Source of the DNA: Longispora albida DSM 44784
GTDB taxonomy: Bacteria > Actinomycetota > Actinomycetes > Mycobacteriales > Micromonosporaceae
Direction of reading: 5' to 3'
DNA: 64,000 nt
NCBI RefSeq assembly: GCF_000379825.1
Contig: NZ_KB903819.1
Location: 1-64,000, forward strand
Under the pieces are notes generated by a model. The model did no database searches, had not been told where the DNA came from, and saw only the letters and a program-made list of their open reading frames with translations. Position numbers and translations under genes: made by a program. Position 1 is the first letter of the stretch. Each line of letters begins with the position of its first letter. Shown piece after piece: positions 53,007-61,264 of this stretch.

Positions 53007-53791
53007 TGGCAGACGCACGGCAACGGCTCCTCAGCGCGGCGATCGAGCACCTGGCGGCCAGCGGGATCAGCGACCTGAGCCTGCGGCAGCTCGCCGCGGC
53101 CCTCGGCACCAGCCACCGGATGCTGATCTACCACTTCGGTTCCAAGGAAGGCCTGCTCACCGAGGTCGTGCGCGCGGTGGAGCAGGGGCAGCGCGACGCG
53201 ATGGCCGGCGCCGAACCGGACTTCGTGCGCGCCTGGGAACGGTTCGCCGACCCGGCGCTCTGGCCACACGAGCGGCTGTTCTTCGAGATCTACGGGCAGG
53301 CGCTCCAGGGCCGCCCCGGCACGACCGGCCTCCTGGACGGGGTCGTCACCTCGTGGCTCGACCAGGCCGAGGCCCAGGGCTTCGACCGGGCGGACGCGCG
53401 GCTCGCCGTCGCCGCCATGCGCGGCCTGCTGCTCGACCTGCTGGCGACCGGCGACCGGGCGGGGACGGACGCCGCCGCTGCCCGCTTCGGAGCCCTCGCC
53501 GGGCTGGTTACGCGAACGCCTGCCGGGGGCAGGGCCGTGTGCGAGGCTTCGAGCATGGACGACAAGCAGATCTTCGACCAGATCCGCGAGCTGGTGAACG
53601 CCGAACACGACCTGCGAGCGGCCGAGCAGTCCGGCACCGCTGTCGACCCCCGCCGCCTGCGCTCACTCGAGGAGACGCTCGACCAGTGCTGGGACCTGCT
53701 CCGCAAGCGCCGCGCGCTGCGCGACTCGGGCCTCGACCCCGACGACGCCGAGCAGGCCCCGATCGACGAGGTCGAGAAATACCTTCAGTAA
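53006..53791 (+). CDS. TetR regulator fused in frame to a DUF2630 domain
   Basis: The 261-residue protein has residues 1-185 as a TetR (RLLSAAIEHLAASGISDLSL, LGTSHRMLIYHFGSKEGLL). Then, with no stop, a full DUF2630 protein follows (MDDKQIFDQIRELVNAEHDL from residue 184 to the end, including LDQCWDLLRKRRALR and VEKYLQ). DUF2630 is normally a separate protein of about 80 residues. An internal ATG at 53555 could start it alone, with GAGGCT six bases upstream. TetR probably binds the tandem palindromes. Confidence 0.82.
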   Translation: MADARQRLLSAAIEHLAASGISDLSLRQLAAALGTSHRMLIYHFGSKEGLLTEVVRAVEQGQRDAMAGAEPDFVRAWERFADPALWPHERLFFEIYGQALQGRPGTTGLLDGVVTSWLDQAEAQGFDRADARLAVAAMRGLLLDLLATGDRAGTDAAAARFGALAGLVTRTPAGGRAVCEASSMDDKQIFDQIRELVNAEHDLRAAEQSGTAVDPRRLRSLEETLDQCWDLLRKRRALRDSGLDPDDAEQAPIDEVEKYLQ

Positions 53792-53832
53792 CAAAGATCT
53801 GATTGTGTACGCCGTCGCGGCTCCGGGCTTTC

Positions 53833-54324
53833 CTACCGTCCCAGCCGGTTCGCGATGCGCCCGGAGAGCTTGTACAGCGGGTAGAGCAGGGCGGCGACGA
53901 CGAGCAGGAGTGCACCCGGCACCCAGGTGAGGGCCCTCGGCCGCACCGGGTACCCCTTCATCACGACCTGGCAGGTGTGCGCGCTGGCGCCCTCGTCCCC
54001 GCAGTACCGCTCCTCGACCGTCGCCTGGCCGTTCAGCGGGAGCCGGGACAGCACCTCCTGGGTCGCCTTGCGCTGGACGCCCGTCGCCGGGTCCGGCGCC
54101 CAGGTGATGGCGGCCCGGCACAGGTATCCGGGGCCGACGGTGTTGGGCGTGCAGTCCTCGACGACGGCCGTGCCGGTCGCCACCACGCGGCCGGAGTCGG
54201 TGCCGTAGCGGTCGGGGCCCGCGATCAGGTACACGCTGATGGGGGTGATGACCAGCAGCAGGACGGCGACGGCGGCCAGGACGGCGAACACCCGCCCGCG
54301 GCCGAAGCGCTCAGCCATGCGCAC
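53833..54324 (-). CDS. two-helix membrane protein, DUF3592-like
   Basis: The 163-residue protein has a helix near the N-terminus (VFAVLAAVAVLLLVITPISVY) and one near the C-terminus (WVPGALLLVVAALLYPLY). They enclose an extracytoplasmic beta domain with four Cys (VEDC, YLC, RYC, HTC). ATG 54318 or GTG 54324 may be the start. No enzymatic motif is seen. It is convergent with the TetR-DUF2630 gene. Confidence 0.6.
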   Translation of the reverse strand: MRMAERFGRGRVFAVLAAVAVLLLVITPISVYLIAGPDRYGTDSGRVVATGTAVVEDCTPNTVGPGYLCRAAITWAPDPATGVQRKATQEVLSRLPLNGQATVEERYCGDEGASAHTCQVVMKGYPVRPRALTWVPGALLLVVAALLYPLYKLSGRIANRLGR

Positions 54325-54400
54325 TGGTCGTGTCCAGGCAGAACCCCACGCCGTCCTCCTCCCGATAGACGGGAGCGAACTTACCGTAAGCGCGCAAGGG

Positions 54401-55099
54401 TCAGGACGGCTGCCTGACGAGCGCGCCGTCCGGACCCGGGATCACCAGCACGTCGGCCCGCCTGACCGCGAAGAGTCCCGACGTGATCACTCCGGCGATC
54501 TGGTTGATCCGGCCCTCGGTGCCGGCCGGGTCGGTGAGGTCGAGTTCCGTGGTGTCGAGGATGTTGTTGCCGTCGCCGGTCACGAACGGATGCCCGCCGT
54601 CGAGCGTCATGCGCAGCTCGGCGTGCACCCGGGCCCCGGTCGAGGGCAGGAGGGCGAGCTGCTGGGCCGCGTGCGTCCGGTACTGGGGGGCGACCTCCAC
54701 CGGCACAGCCACCGCGCCGAGCACCGGCACCCCGCAGTCCACCGCCGCCACGCAGATGAACTGGCGGGCCTGGGCGGCCAGGATCTTCTCCCGGGTCAGC
54801 GCGCCGGCCGTGGCCTTGGTCAGCCGCAGCGCCGGATTGATCTCGCTCGGGCTGTCCACATAGGCGTCCAGCCGCTGCCCGAGGTCGTCCCCGGCGAGCG
54901 GCAGGCCGAGGGCCTTGGCGTGGATCATGTAGTTCTCGGAGCTGGCCAGCACGCCGCGCAGGCTCTTGCCGCACCCGGCCAGCTCGTCGAGGAACGCCCG
55001 CACGGCTCCCCCGCTGCCCACGCCGATCAGCGCGCCGTCCGGTACGAGCCGGACCGCCTGCCGGGTGACGGCGAGTTTCAGGTCTTCCTTCGTCAGCAT
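54401..55099 (-). CDS. ribose-5-phosphate isomerase A-like protein with altered active site
   Basis: The 232-residue protein is RpiA-like throughout: LIGVGSGGAVRAFLDEL, INPALRLTKATAGALTREKI, PVEVAPQYRT, FVTGDGNNILD and GVITSGLFAVRRADV. The catalytic loop DGADE is DSPSE (82-86). It keeps the first Asp but loses the second (Asp84 of E. coli), while Lys95 and Glu104 are kept. The glycine-rich IKGGGGA is TKATAGA. It may be a slow or re-purposed isomerase. GGGGGAG precedes ATG 55099, eight bases after the upstream stop. Confidence 0.78.
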   Translation of the reverse strand: MLTKEDLKLAVTRQAVRLVPDGALIGVGSGGAVRAFLDELAGCGKSLRGVLASSENYMIHAKALGLPLAGDDLGQRLDAYVDSPSEINPALRLTKATAGALTREKILAAQARQFICVAAVDCGVPVLGAVAVPVEVAPQYRTHAAQQLALLPSTGARVHAELRMTLDGGHPFVTGDGNNILDTTELDLTDPAGTEGRINQIAGVITSGLFAVRRADVLVIPGPDGALVRQPS

Positions 55100-55107
55100 C
55101 GCTCCCC

Positions 55108-56166
55108 CTAGGACTGTGCACCCTCCGGCTGTGCCTGTTTGCGCACCTGCCGCCACCGGGTCAGGATGATCTTCGCGGCGGCGGCGATCGGGATGGCCAT
55201 CAGCGCGCCGAGCAGGCCGAGGATCTGCCCGCCTGCCAGGGCGGCGAGCAGCACGGCGATCGCTGGCATGTCGACGGCGTTGCGCATGACCCGCGGCTGG
55301 ATCAGGTAGTTCTCGATCTGCTGGTAGAGGACGAAGAACGCGGCGACCAGCGCGGCCTGCGGCCAGATCGGGACGGCGGCCAGCGCGACGAGTATGCAGA
55401 TCACGGCGCCGAGGGTCGCGCCGATCATCGGGATCAGGTCGGTCACCGCCACCAGGAAGGCCAGCGGCAGGGCGAAGGGCACGCCGAGCAGTTCCAGGGC
55501 GACGTAACTGGCGGCGCCGGCGATCAGGGAGATCACGATGTTCCCGATCATGTACGAGCCGATCTTGTCGACGACGACGCCGACCGCCTCGGCCGCCCTG
55601 GCCTTCCTGGTCTCCGGGAACAGCCCGACGACCCTCCTGATGATCTTCGGCAGGTCGAGCATGAAGTAGATCGCCAGCACCGAGGTCAGCAGCCAGGAGG
55701 CGAGCACCCCGAGGAACCGGCGGCCGTAGTCGAGCGCCTGGCCGCCCAGGTACTCCGGCAGGGTCCGCGCCCAGGCCTCCAGCCGCTCCCGGAAGTGGAA
55801 CTGGTCCTCCAGGCTCTGGAGCCGCTCGGACTGGCGGCGGGCCTGCTCCAGGTACCCGGGGAGGTCGGCGATCAGGGAGCGGGCCTGCTGGACGAGCGGC
55901 GGGACGATCGCGAGCAGGAACGCGGCGATGAAGGCCACGGCGCACAGGATGACGATGAGAACGGCCCACGGGCGGCGTACCTTGTGCCGGACCAGCCAGC
56001 GCACGGCCGGGTCGAGGCTGACCGCGATGAACATGGCGATGAAGACCTGGACGATGAGGCCGCGCACGACGTACACCGCCCACAGGACCAGCAGCACCGC
56101 CAGGGCGCCTGCCGCCCCGGCTGCACCCCAGCGGAACACTGACTTGAGCTGCGGGCCTCCCGCCAT
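55108..56166 (-). CDS. AI-2E family transporter
   Basis: The 352-residue protein has about eight hydrophobic segments and a central amphipathic region of about 100 residues (LPGYLEQARRQSERLQSLED, FHFRERLEAWARTLPEYLGG). C-terminal VLYQQIENYLIQPRVMRNAV is the family signature. Members export small molecules, or act as Na+/H+ antiporters. ATG 56166 is chosen because GAGAAT lies seven bases upstream; ATG 56175 is possible. It is probably co-transcribed with the RpiA-like gene. Confidence 0.85.
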   Translation of the reverse strand: MAGGPQLKSVFRWGAAGAAGALAVLLVLWAVYVVRGLIVQVFIAMFIAVSLDPAVRWLVRHKVRRPWAVLIVILCAVAFIAAFLLAIVPPLVQQARSLIADLPGYLEQARRQSERLQSLEDQFHFRERLEAWARTLPEYLGGQALDYGRRFLGVLASWLLTSVLAIYFMLDLPKIIRRVVGLFPETRKARAAEAVGVVVDKIGSYMIGNIVISLIAGAASYVALELLGVPFALPLAFLVAVTDLIPMIGATLGAVICILVALAAVPIWPQAALVAAFFVLYQQIENYLIQPRVMRNAVDMPAIAVLLAALAGGQILGLLGALMAIPIAAAAKIILTRWRQVRKQAQPEGAQS

Positions 56167-56230
56167 GAGCCCCATTCTCGGCCAGTGCGCCGCTTTCCGG
56201 GGCATTTCCGAGGGGACAGCCCGTCAGATG

Positions 56231-56236
56231 TACTGT
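56231..56236 (+). promoter_or_regulatory. leaderless -10 element (TACTGT)
   Basis: TANNNT ends seven bases before ATG 56244 of the GNAT gene. Confidence 0.5.
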
Positions 56237-56243
56237 CCGCATG

Positions 56244-56750
56244 ATGATCGTCAGAGAGATGACGGCCGCCGACATCCCGGCAGTGTCCCGGCTCCGGCTC
56301 GACGGCTGGCACGCCGCGTACCGTGGCCTGATCCCGCAGAGCTACCTGGACGGCATGTCCGCCGAGGCCGACGCCGAGTGGCGCGCCGGGTTCTTCGCCA
56401 GGTCACGGGACACCGTCACCGACTTCGTGGCCGAGGTGGACGGGACCCTCGGTGGCTGGCTCAGCGCGGGGCCTGCCCGCGGCTGCCCGGGCGGTACCGG
56501 CGAGATCTACGCCGTCTACGCCCGCCCCGACCTGATCGGCACCGGCGTCGGCCGCGCGCTGGTCAGCGAGGCGCACGGCTGGGCCGCAGGCCGGGGCTTC
56601 ACGTCCATCGTCCTGTGGGTACTCGACGGCAACGCCAGGGCCGAGCGCTTCTACCGGCTCGCCGGCTACGAGCCCGACGGCGCCGTGCAGGCCGACGACT
56701 ACGACGGCACGGAGCTGAAGGAGCTCCGGTACTCCCGGCGGCTGGCCTGA
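56244..56750 (+). CDS. GNAT-family N-acetyltransferase
   Basis: The 168-residue protein has the GNAT fold: IVREMTAADIPAVSRLRLDG at the N-terminus, the acetyl-CoA loop LIGTGVGRALV and the final strand pair VLWVLDGNARAERFYRLAGY. It acetylates an amine of unknown identity. ATG 56241 is an alternative two-Met start. It is a single gene divergent from the AI-2E transporter. Confidence 0.85.
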   Translation: MIVREMTAADIPAVSRLRLDGWHAAYRGLIPQSYLDGMSAEADAEWRAGFFARSRDTVTDFVAEVDGTLGGWLSAGPARGCPGGTGEIYAVYARPDLIGTGVGRALVSEAHGWAAGRGFTSIVLWVLDGNARAERFYRLAGYEPDGAVQADDYDGTELKELRYSRRLA

Positions 56751-56837
56751 GCCGAACCTGACCGATCCGGGCACCGATTGCCGGGTCCGGGGGGTGGCCG
56801 CCCGCCTACGGTGAAACGGCAGGAAGGGAGGCCGGGC

Positions 56838-57698
56838 GTGCTCGAACGGCTCAACGACGCCATGCGCCACATCGAGGACCACCTCACCGGTGAGCTCGAC
56901 GCGGCGGCGCTGGCCAGGATCGCGGTCACGTCGGAGTACCACTTCCGGCGGATGTTCTCGGCCCTGGCAGGCATGCCGCTGTCCGAGTACGTCCGGCGGA
57001 GGCGGCTCACGGTGGCCGGCGCCGAGGTACTGGCCGGGGAGCGGACACTGCTCGACATCGCCGTCCGCTACGGCTACACCTCGGCCGAGGCCTTCACCCG
57101 GGCGTTCCGCGCGGTGCACGGCGTGGCACCGGGTGAGGCACGGCGGACGGGTGCCGTGCTGCGCGCCCAGCCTCGCATGTCCTTCCGGCTCGTCGTCGAA
57201 GGGAGCAGCACCATGCAGTACCGGATCGTGCGGAAGGAAGCCTTCACCCTGGCGGGGCGCAAGGCTCGCGTGCCACTCGTGCACGAGGGCATGAACCCGG
57301 CCATCGTGGACTTCATCCGGAGCCTTCCACCATCCACAGTGGAGGAGATCCGTGCACTGTCCGACCAGGAGCCCGCCGGCATCCTCCAGGTCAGCCACGG
57401 CCTGGCCGAGGGGCGCGCGGAGGGCACGGAGCTCGACTACTACCACGCGGTCGTGACGGGCCGCCCGGTACCGGACGGGATGGACACGCTGGCCGTGCCC
57501 GCCGGTACGTGGGCCGTGTTCACCAGTTCGGGTGAGTTCCCGCGCGCCGTGCAGTACCTGTGGCGGGACATCTACACCCAGTGGTTCCCGTCGAACCCGT
57601 ACCGGGCCGTGGCTGGACCGGAGATGCTGAGCATCCAGCTGACGGCGGACGGCAGCCAGGCCGAAGCCTCGCTCTGGATCCCCGTGGAACCGGACTGA
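56838..57698 (+). CDS. AraC-family regulator with GyrI-like effector domain
   Basis: The 286-residue protein has an N-terminal double helix-turn-helix (LARIAVTSEYHFRRMFSALA, LLDIAVRYGYTSAEAFTRAF, HGVAPGEARR) and a C-terminal GyrI/SOUL-like small-molecule domain (QYRIVRKEAFTLAGRKARVP, LAVPAGTWAVFTSSGEFP). It resembles Rob and TipA-type multidrug sensors. GTG 56838 follows GGAAGGGAGG. Its stop abuts the stop of the convergent isomerase-like gene. Confidence 0.87.
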   Translation: MLERLNDAMRHIEDHLTGELDAAALARIAVTSEYHFRRMFSALAGMPLSEYVRRRRLTVAGAEVLAGERTLLDIAVRYGYTSAEAFTRAFRAVHGVAPGEARRTGAVLRAQPRMSFRLVVEGSSTMQYRIVRKEAFTLAGRKARVPLVHEGMNPAIVDFIRSLPPSTVEEIRALSDQEPAGILQVSHGLAEGRAEGTELDYYHAVVTGRPVPDGMDTLAVPAGTWAVFTSSGEFPRAVQYLWRDIYTQWFPSNPYRAVAGPEMLSIQLTADGSQAEASLWIPVEPD

Positions 57699-58376
57699 CT
57701 ACGGCACCAGGGGGCCGGTCAGCACTTCCTGCGCGACGTACGTGTCGCCTTCCCACGTGAAGTGCTGGCCGGTCAGCTCGCGCCGGCCCCACAGGCCGAG
57801 CAGCAGGTCCTCGCTCGCGCCGCTGAGCTGGGCCACCGGCTCGTCGGGGCCGAGTACCCAGGACTGGCCGGTGTCGGTGGCCACGAGCCGCACGGCGTGC
57901 TTGCGGGGCTCGGCGCGGCCCCGGTCGACCAGCCGGGGAACCATCACCTCCAGTACCTCCGCGATGCCGTCGGCGGCGAGCGCCGGGTCGATCGGGCCTG
58001 GCCGGCCGAGGGCGTGCTCTGCGTCCCACCGGTGGACGACGGTCTCCAGGCTCCGGCGGCGGCGCCAGAAGCCGGCGGTGTGCGGCGGGAAGAACGTCCA
58101 CGCCTCGGTGGCCGGGTCGCTCTCAAGGGCGGTGAGCAGTTCCTGGCACGTGCTCTCGTACCACTCGCGGATGCTGTCGCGCGGGGCCGGCGTGACCGGG
58201 TAGTCGTTGCGCCGCTCGCGGATCGCCGTGACCACCCACGTGTTGCCGTTGCCGAGGTGGCTGGCGAGATCGTGGAGTGTCCAGTCGCCGCAGTGCTCGA
58301 CCGGGGCGGACAGGTCACCGCCGAGGCAGTCGCCGAACGCGGCGAGCTCCCGGCGGAGGATCGCGAGATAGTCCAT
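57699..58376 (-). CDS. mycothiol-dependent maleylpyruvate-isomerase-family protein
   Basis: The 225-residue protein has the DinB-like N-terminal helix bundle. Putative metal ligands are His in DLASHLGNGN and His/Asp in VVHRWDAEHALG, and a C-terminal MDMPI domain is present (AVRLVATDTGQSWVLG). The family uses mycothiol, which supports an actinobacterial host. The substrate is unknown. ATG 58376 has TATCGT eight bases upstream. Confidence 0.82.
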   Translation of the reverse strand: MDYLAILRRELAAFGDCLGGDLSAPVEHCGDWTLHDLASHLGNGNTWVVTAIRERRNDYPVTPAPRDSIREWYESTCQELLTALESDPATEAWTFFPPHTAGFWRRRRSLETVVHRWDAEHALGRPGPIDPALAADGIAEVLEVMVPRLVDRGRAEPRKHAVRLVATDTGQSWVLGPDEPVAQLSGASEDLLLGLWGRRELTGQHFTWEGDTYVAQEVLTGPLVP

Positions 58377-58498
58377 GATTCGCGACGATAGTTCCGAGTC
58401 TGCGCTCCGGGCGGGAAACGCGCCGGCATCCGGTCCTCTACCTGGGGTTATAGCCGCCGCTCTGCCCGTGGATGGACGACGCAGGCCGGCCAGGCTCG

Positions 58499-58504
58499 TA
58501 GCTT
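58499..58504 (+). promoter_or_regulatory. leaderless -10 element (TAGCTT)
   Basis: TANNNT ends six bases before ATG 58511, with no Shine-Dalgarno. Confidence 0.55.
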
Positions 58505-58510
58505 GGGAGC

Positions 58511-59149
58511 ATGACACGCACGATCGCCGAGGACTTCCTGCTGATCGCGTACGGGGCTGACGGCCGCCCCGTCTACCCGGCGATCAGCGGTGGCATGCCG
58601 GCCCTGCGGGGAACCGTGGCCGGGGCGCTGCTCAGCGAGCTGGTCCTGGACCGAAGGCTGGAGCTGGCGCAGGGCCTGATCACCGTCGTACCCGGTGCCG
58701 CTGCCTCCACCGGCACCCCGGCGCTCGACGCCTTCCATCTCACGGTCGCCAGCGAGGGCGCGCCGCACCCTCCCGAGTGGTGGATCTCGTCCGTGCAGTC
58801 CGACGGGGTCAACCGCCGGCTGCTCGGCCAGCTGGTGCGGGCTGGCGTGCTCGGGCGCGAGTGGCGGTTCGGCGGGGCCATCTATCCCGAGCGGGATCCC
58901 TCGGCACGCGCGGTCATCCGTGCGCACCTCGCCGCGGCGCTCTACGATCCCGCGACGGCCCCGCCGCGCGCCACCGCACTGCTCGCGCTGATCGCTGCGG
59001 CACGCATCGGCGAGGCGGCCCTGCCCGGCCTCGACCCCGACATCCGCGAGGACCGGCTGGGCGCCATCCTCCGGACCGACCCCATCGCGCGCGCCGCCCG
59101 GACGGTGCTGGACGACCCGCTGATCTCGGCCGTGCTGTTCGCGGCCTGA
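58511..59149 (+). CDS. GPP34 (GOLPH3-like) phosphoprotein
   Basis: The 212-residue helical protein starts RTIAEDFLLIAYGADGRPVY and continues with LRGTVAGALLSELVLDRRLE, WWISSVQSDGVNRRLLGQLV and LAALYDPATAPPRATALLAL. This is the GPP34 pattern of actinobacterial homologues of the Golgi phosphoinositide-binding protein GOLPH3. The bacterial role is unknown. It is soluble, with no partner genes. Its stop lies four bases before the convergent monooxygenase stop. Confidence 0.83.
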   Translation: MTRTIAEDFLLIAYGADGRPVYPAISGGMPALRGTVAGALLSELVLDRRLELAQGLITVVPGAAASTGTPALDAFHLTVASEGAPHPPEWWISSVQSDGVNRRLLGQLVRAGVLGREWRFGGAIYPERDPSARAVIRAHLAAALYDPATAPPRATALLALIAAARIGEAALPGLDPDIREDRLGAILRTDPIARAARTVLDDPLISAVLFAA

Positions 59150-59153
59150 CCAG

Positions 59154-60389
59154 CTAACGCCGGGCGAAGTCCGGCGCGTGTTCCGGCCGGGGGCCGAAGG
59201 CGACCATGCGGGCTGGCAGCTTGCGGAATCCCGGTACCCGCTGGGCGAGAGTCAGGAGCAGGCTGGGCGGCCCGCTGGTCTCACCGCGCAGTACCGGAGC
59301 GAAAACGAAACGGTGGAGGAGGCGCTGCACCGCCTGGAGCACGACGGTCGGCATCCACCGGCGGCCCCGCACCTTGGCCAGGTCCGCCGGAGTGACCCGG
59401 CCAGCGAGCAGCGGCCCGGCGAGCAGGCGTGCCGCTGCCACCGCGTCCTGGATCGCGAGGTTGATGCCGACGCCCCCAGCCGGTGACATGGCGTGCGCCG
59501 CGTCGCCGATGCACAGCAGCCCGTCGCGGTGCCACGTGCTGATCCGGTTGAGCTTCACGTCGAGCATGTGCAGGTCGTTCATGGACCCGATCTCGCCGAG
59601 CCTGTCGGCGAACCTCGGCGCGAGCTTGGCGACCCTGGCCCGGAAGCTCTCCACGCCCTCGGCCCGCAGCTCGGCGTCCCCGCCCTTCTTGTACAGGTAC
59701 GCGATCTGGTAGAAGTCCTCGCGGGTCAGGGCGAGGAGCAGCTGGCCCTCCCCGAAGGTCGGCAGGACCGACGCGATCTCACCCTGCTCGCTGGCGAACC
59801 GTGGCAGCCGGAACCACCACGTGTCGAACGGCACCGGGTACTCGCGCGGCACGAACCCGGCCAGCCGCCGGAGCACCGAGTGCCGCCCGTCGCAGGCGAC
59901 CGTCAGCTCGGCCCGGATCTCACCCTCCTGCCCGTCCCTGGTCCGGTACCGGACCCCGGCGACCTTGCCGTCCTCGGTGAGCAGGTCCGTGACCTCGGTG
60001 TTCATCCGCAGCTCGAACACCGGCTCCTGCGCTGCCGCCTCGGCGAGGAAGTTCAGCAGGTCCCACTGCGGGACCATCGCGATGTAGTTGTACGGCGGGT
60101 CGAGCATGCCCAGGTCACCGAAGGTCACCGTGCTGCCGTCCGGCAGCGGGAACCTGACGCTGCCGAGCTTGCTCTGCGGCAGCTCGCGGAAGCCCTCGCC
60201 GAGGCCGAGCTGGTCGAGCAGCCGGATGGTGGAGGCGTGCACGGTGTCACCGCGGAAGTCGCGGAGGAAGTCGCCGTGCTTCTCCAGCACCGTCACCCGC
60301 ACGCCGGCCCTGGCCAGCAGCAGGCCGAGCATCATCCCGGCCGGGCCGCCGCCGCTGATCACGCAGGTCGCGGATTCCGTCGTTCGCAT
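59154..60389 (-). CDS. FAD-dependent aromatic monooxygenase (PHBH/PcpB type)
   Basis: The 411-residue protein has the N-terminal FAD motif CVISGGGPAGMMLGLLLARA, an ACDGRHS-containing DG motif (VACDGRHSVLRR) and GDAAHAMSPAGGVGINLAIQD. It is a class A NAD(P)H flavoprotein hydroxylase. GGAGG sits eight bases before ATG 60389; ATG 60395 is also in frame. It is divergent from a TetR gene with inverted repeats between, so probably induced by its substrate, an aromatic or polyketide-like compound or an antibiotic. Confidence 0.88.
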   Translation of the reverse strand: MRTTESATCVISGGGPAGMMLGLLLARAGVRVTVLEKHGDFLRDFRGDTVHASTIRLLDQLGLGEGFRELPQSKLGSVRFPLPDGSTVTFGDLGMLDPPYNYIAMVPQWDLLNFLAEAAAQEPVFELRMNTEVTDLLTEDGKVAGVRYRTRDGQEGEIRAELTVACDGRHSVLRRLAGFVPREYPVPFDTWWFRLPRFASEQGEIASVLPTFGEGQLLLALTREDFYQIAYLYKKGGDAELRAEGVESFRARVAKLAPRFADRLGEIGSMNDLHMLDVKLNRISTWHRDGLLCIGDAAHAMSPAGGVGINLAIQDAVAAARLLAGPLLAGRVTPADLAKVRGRRWMPTVVLQAVQRLLHRFVFAPVLRGETSGPPSLLLTLAQRVPGFRKLPARMVAFGPRPEHAPDFARR

Positions 60390-60423
60390 CGTCATCGCCT
60401 CCGTCTGTCACACCACCGTCTTT

Positions 60424-60458
60424 GGAACTGTCTTAGGTAGAGTATCTGATCCAGTTCC
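60424..60458. promoter_or_regulatory. inverted repeats between monooxygenase and TetR genes
   Basis: GGAACTG at 60424-60430 and CAGTTCC at 60452-60458 are perfect seven-base arms. A second dyad ATCTG-N9-CAGAT spans 60444-60462. They lie in the shared AT-richer promoter and are candidate TetR sites. Confidence 0.45.
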
Positions 60459-60468
60459 AGATGTATAG

Positions 60469-60474
60469 TAAAGT
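60469..60474 (+). promoter_or_regulatory. leaderless -10 element (TAAAGT)
   Basis: TANNNT ends seven bases before ATG 60482 of the TetR gene. This places the start at 60482 rather than 60461. Confidence 0.5.
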
Positions 60475-60481
60475 CTTCACC

Positions 60482-61264
60482 ATGACAGTTCCGGACCACG
60501 TGGTCACCGCCGCCGTCGAGGCAGCCAGGGCACAGGGCAGAGACGTGGCCGAGCTGCCGCTGGCCACGATCGCGGCGGCCGCTGGCATGTCGCGTAGCAC
60601 GCTGCTGCGCCGCCTCGGCGGCACCCGCACCACACTCGACGACGCCGTCCGCGCCGCGGGCTTCGACCCCGGCGAGCGGGTACCGGTGCGGGAGCGCGCC
60701 CTCGAAGCCGCTGCCGCGCTGATCAGCGAGCACGGGCTGGGCGGCGTCACACTCGACGAGGTGGCCAGGACGGCCGGGTGCTCCCTGCCGAGCCTGCACG
60801 CGATCTTCGGCGGGCGCGACGGGCTGCTGAGCGCGCTGTTCGACCGGTACACGTTCATCGTCGCTCTGGAGGCGCTGGCCGCGAACCCGCCGGCCGAGTT
60901 CCCCGAGACGATCCGGGAGGTCTACCGGGTGGTGGTCAGCGCGTTCACCGACGAGCCACGGCTGCTGCCCGCCGTGTTCGCCGACCTGCTCTCCCGGCCG
61001 GCCGGCCCCGGCGGCGAGGTGTTCGCCGCGCATCTCCCCCGGCTGCTCGGCAGCCTGGGCGCGCTGGTCACCGCGGAGGTGGCATCGGGGCGGCTGCGGC
61101 CGATCGCGCCGCCGCTGCTGGTCCACCTGCTGCTCGGCCCGCTGTTCGTGCACATGATGACCCGGCCCACGATCGAGAGGCTGCTCGACCTGCCTACTGT
61201 GGACGAGACCTGCGAGACGTTCGCCGGGGCGTTCCTGCGTGCGGCAGGATGGCGGGATGAGTGA
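60482..61264 (+). CDS. TetR-family regulator with two helix-turn-helix-like segments
   Basis: The 260-residue protein has an unusual extra N-terminal helix-turn-helix-like region (ELPLATIAAAAGMSRSTLLR, then RLGGTRTTLDD). A classic TetR DNA-binding domain follows (LEAAAALISEHGLGGVTLDE, VARTAGCSLPSLHAIFGG) with a ligand domain. It probably represses the divergent monooxygenase. Its stop overlaps the PIG-L start region by eight bases. Confidence 0.83.
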   Translation: MTVPDHVVTAAVEAARAQGRDVAELPLATIAAAAGMSRSTLLRRLGGTRTTLDDAVRAAGFDPGERVPVRERALEAAAALISEHGLGGVTLDEVARTAGCSLPSLHAIFGGRDGLLSALFDRYTFIVALEALAANPPAEFPETIREVYRVVVSAFTDEPRLLPAVFADLLSRPAGPGGEVFAAHLPRLLGSLGALVTAEVASGRLRPIAPPLLVHLLLGPLFVHMMTRPTIERLLDLPTVDETCETFAGAFLRAAGWRDE

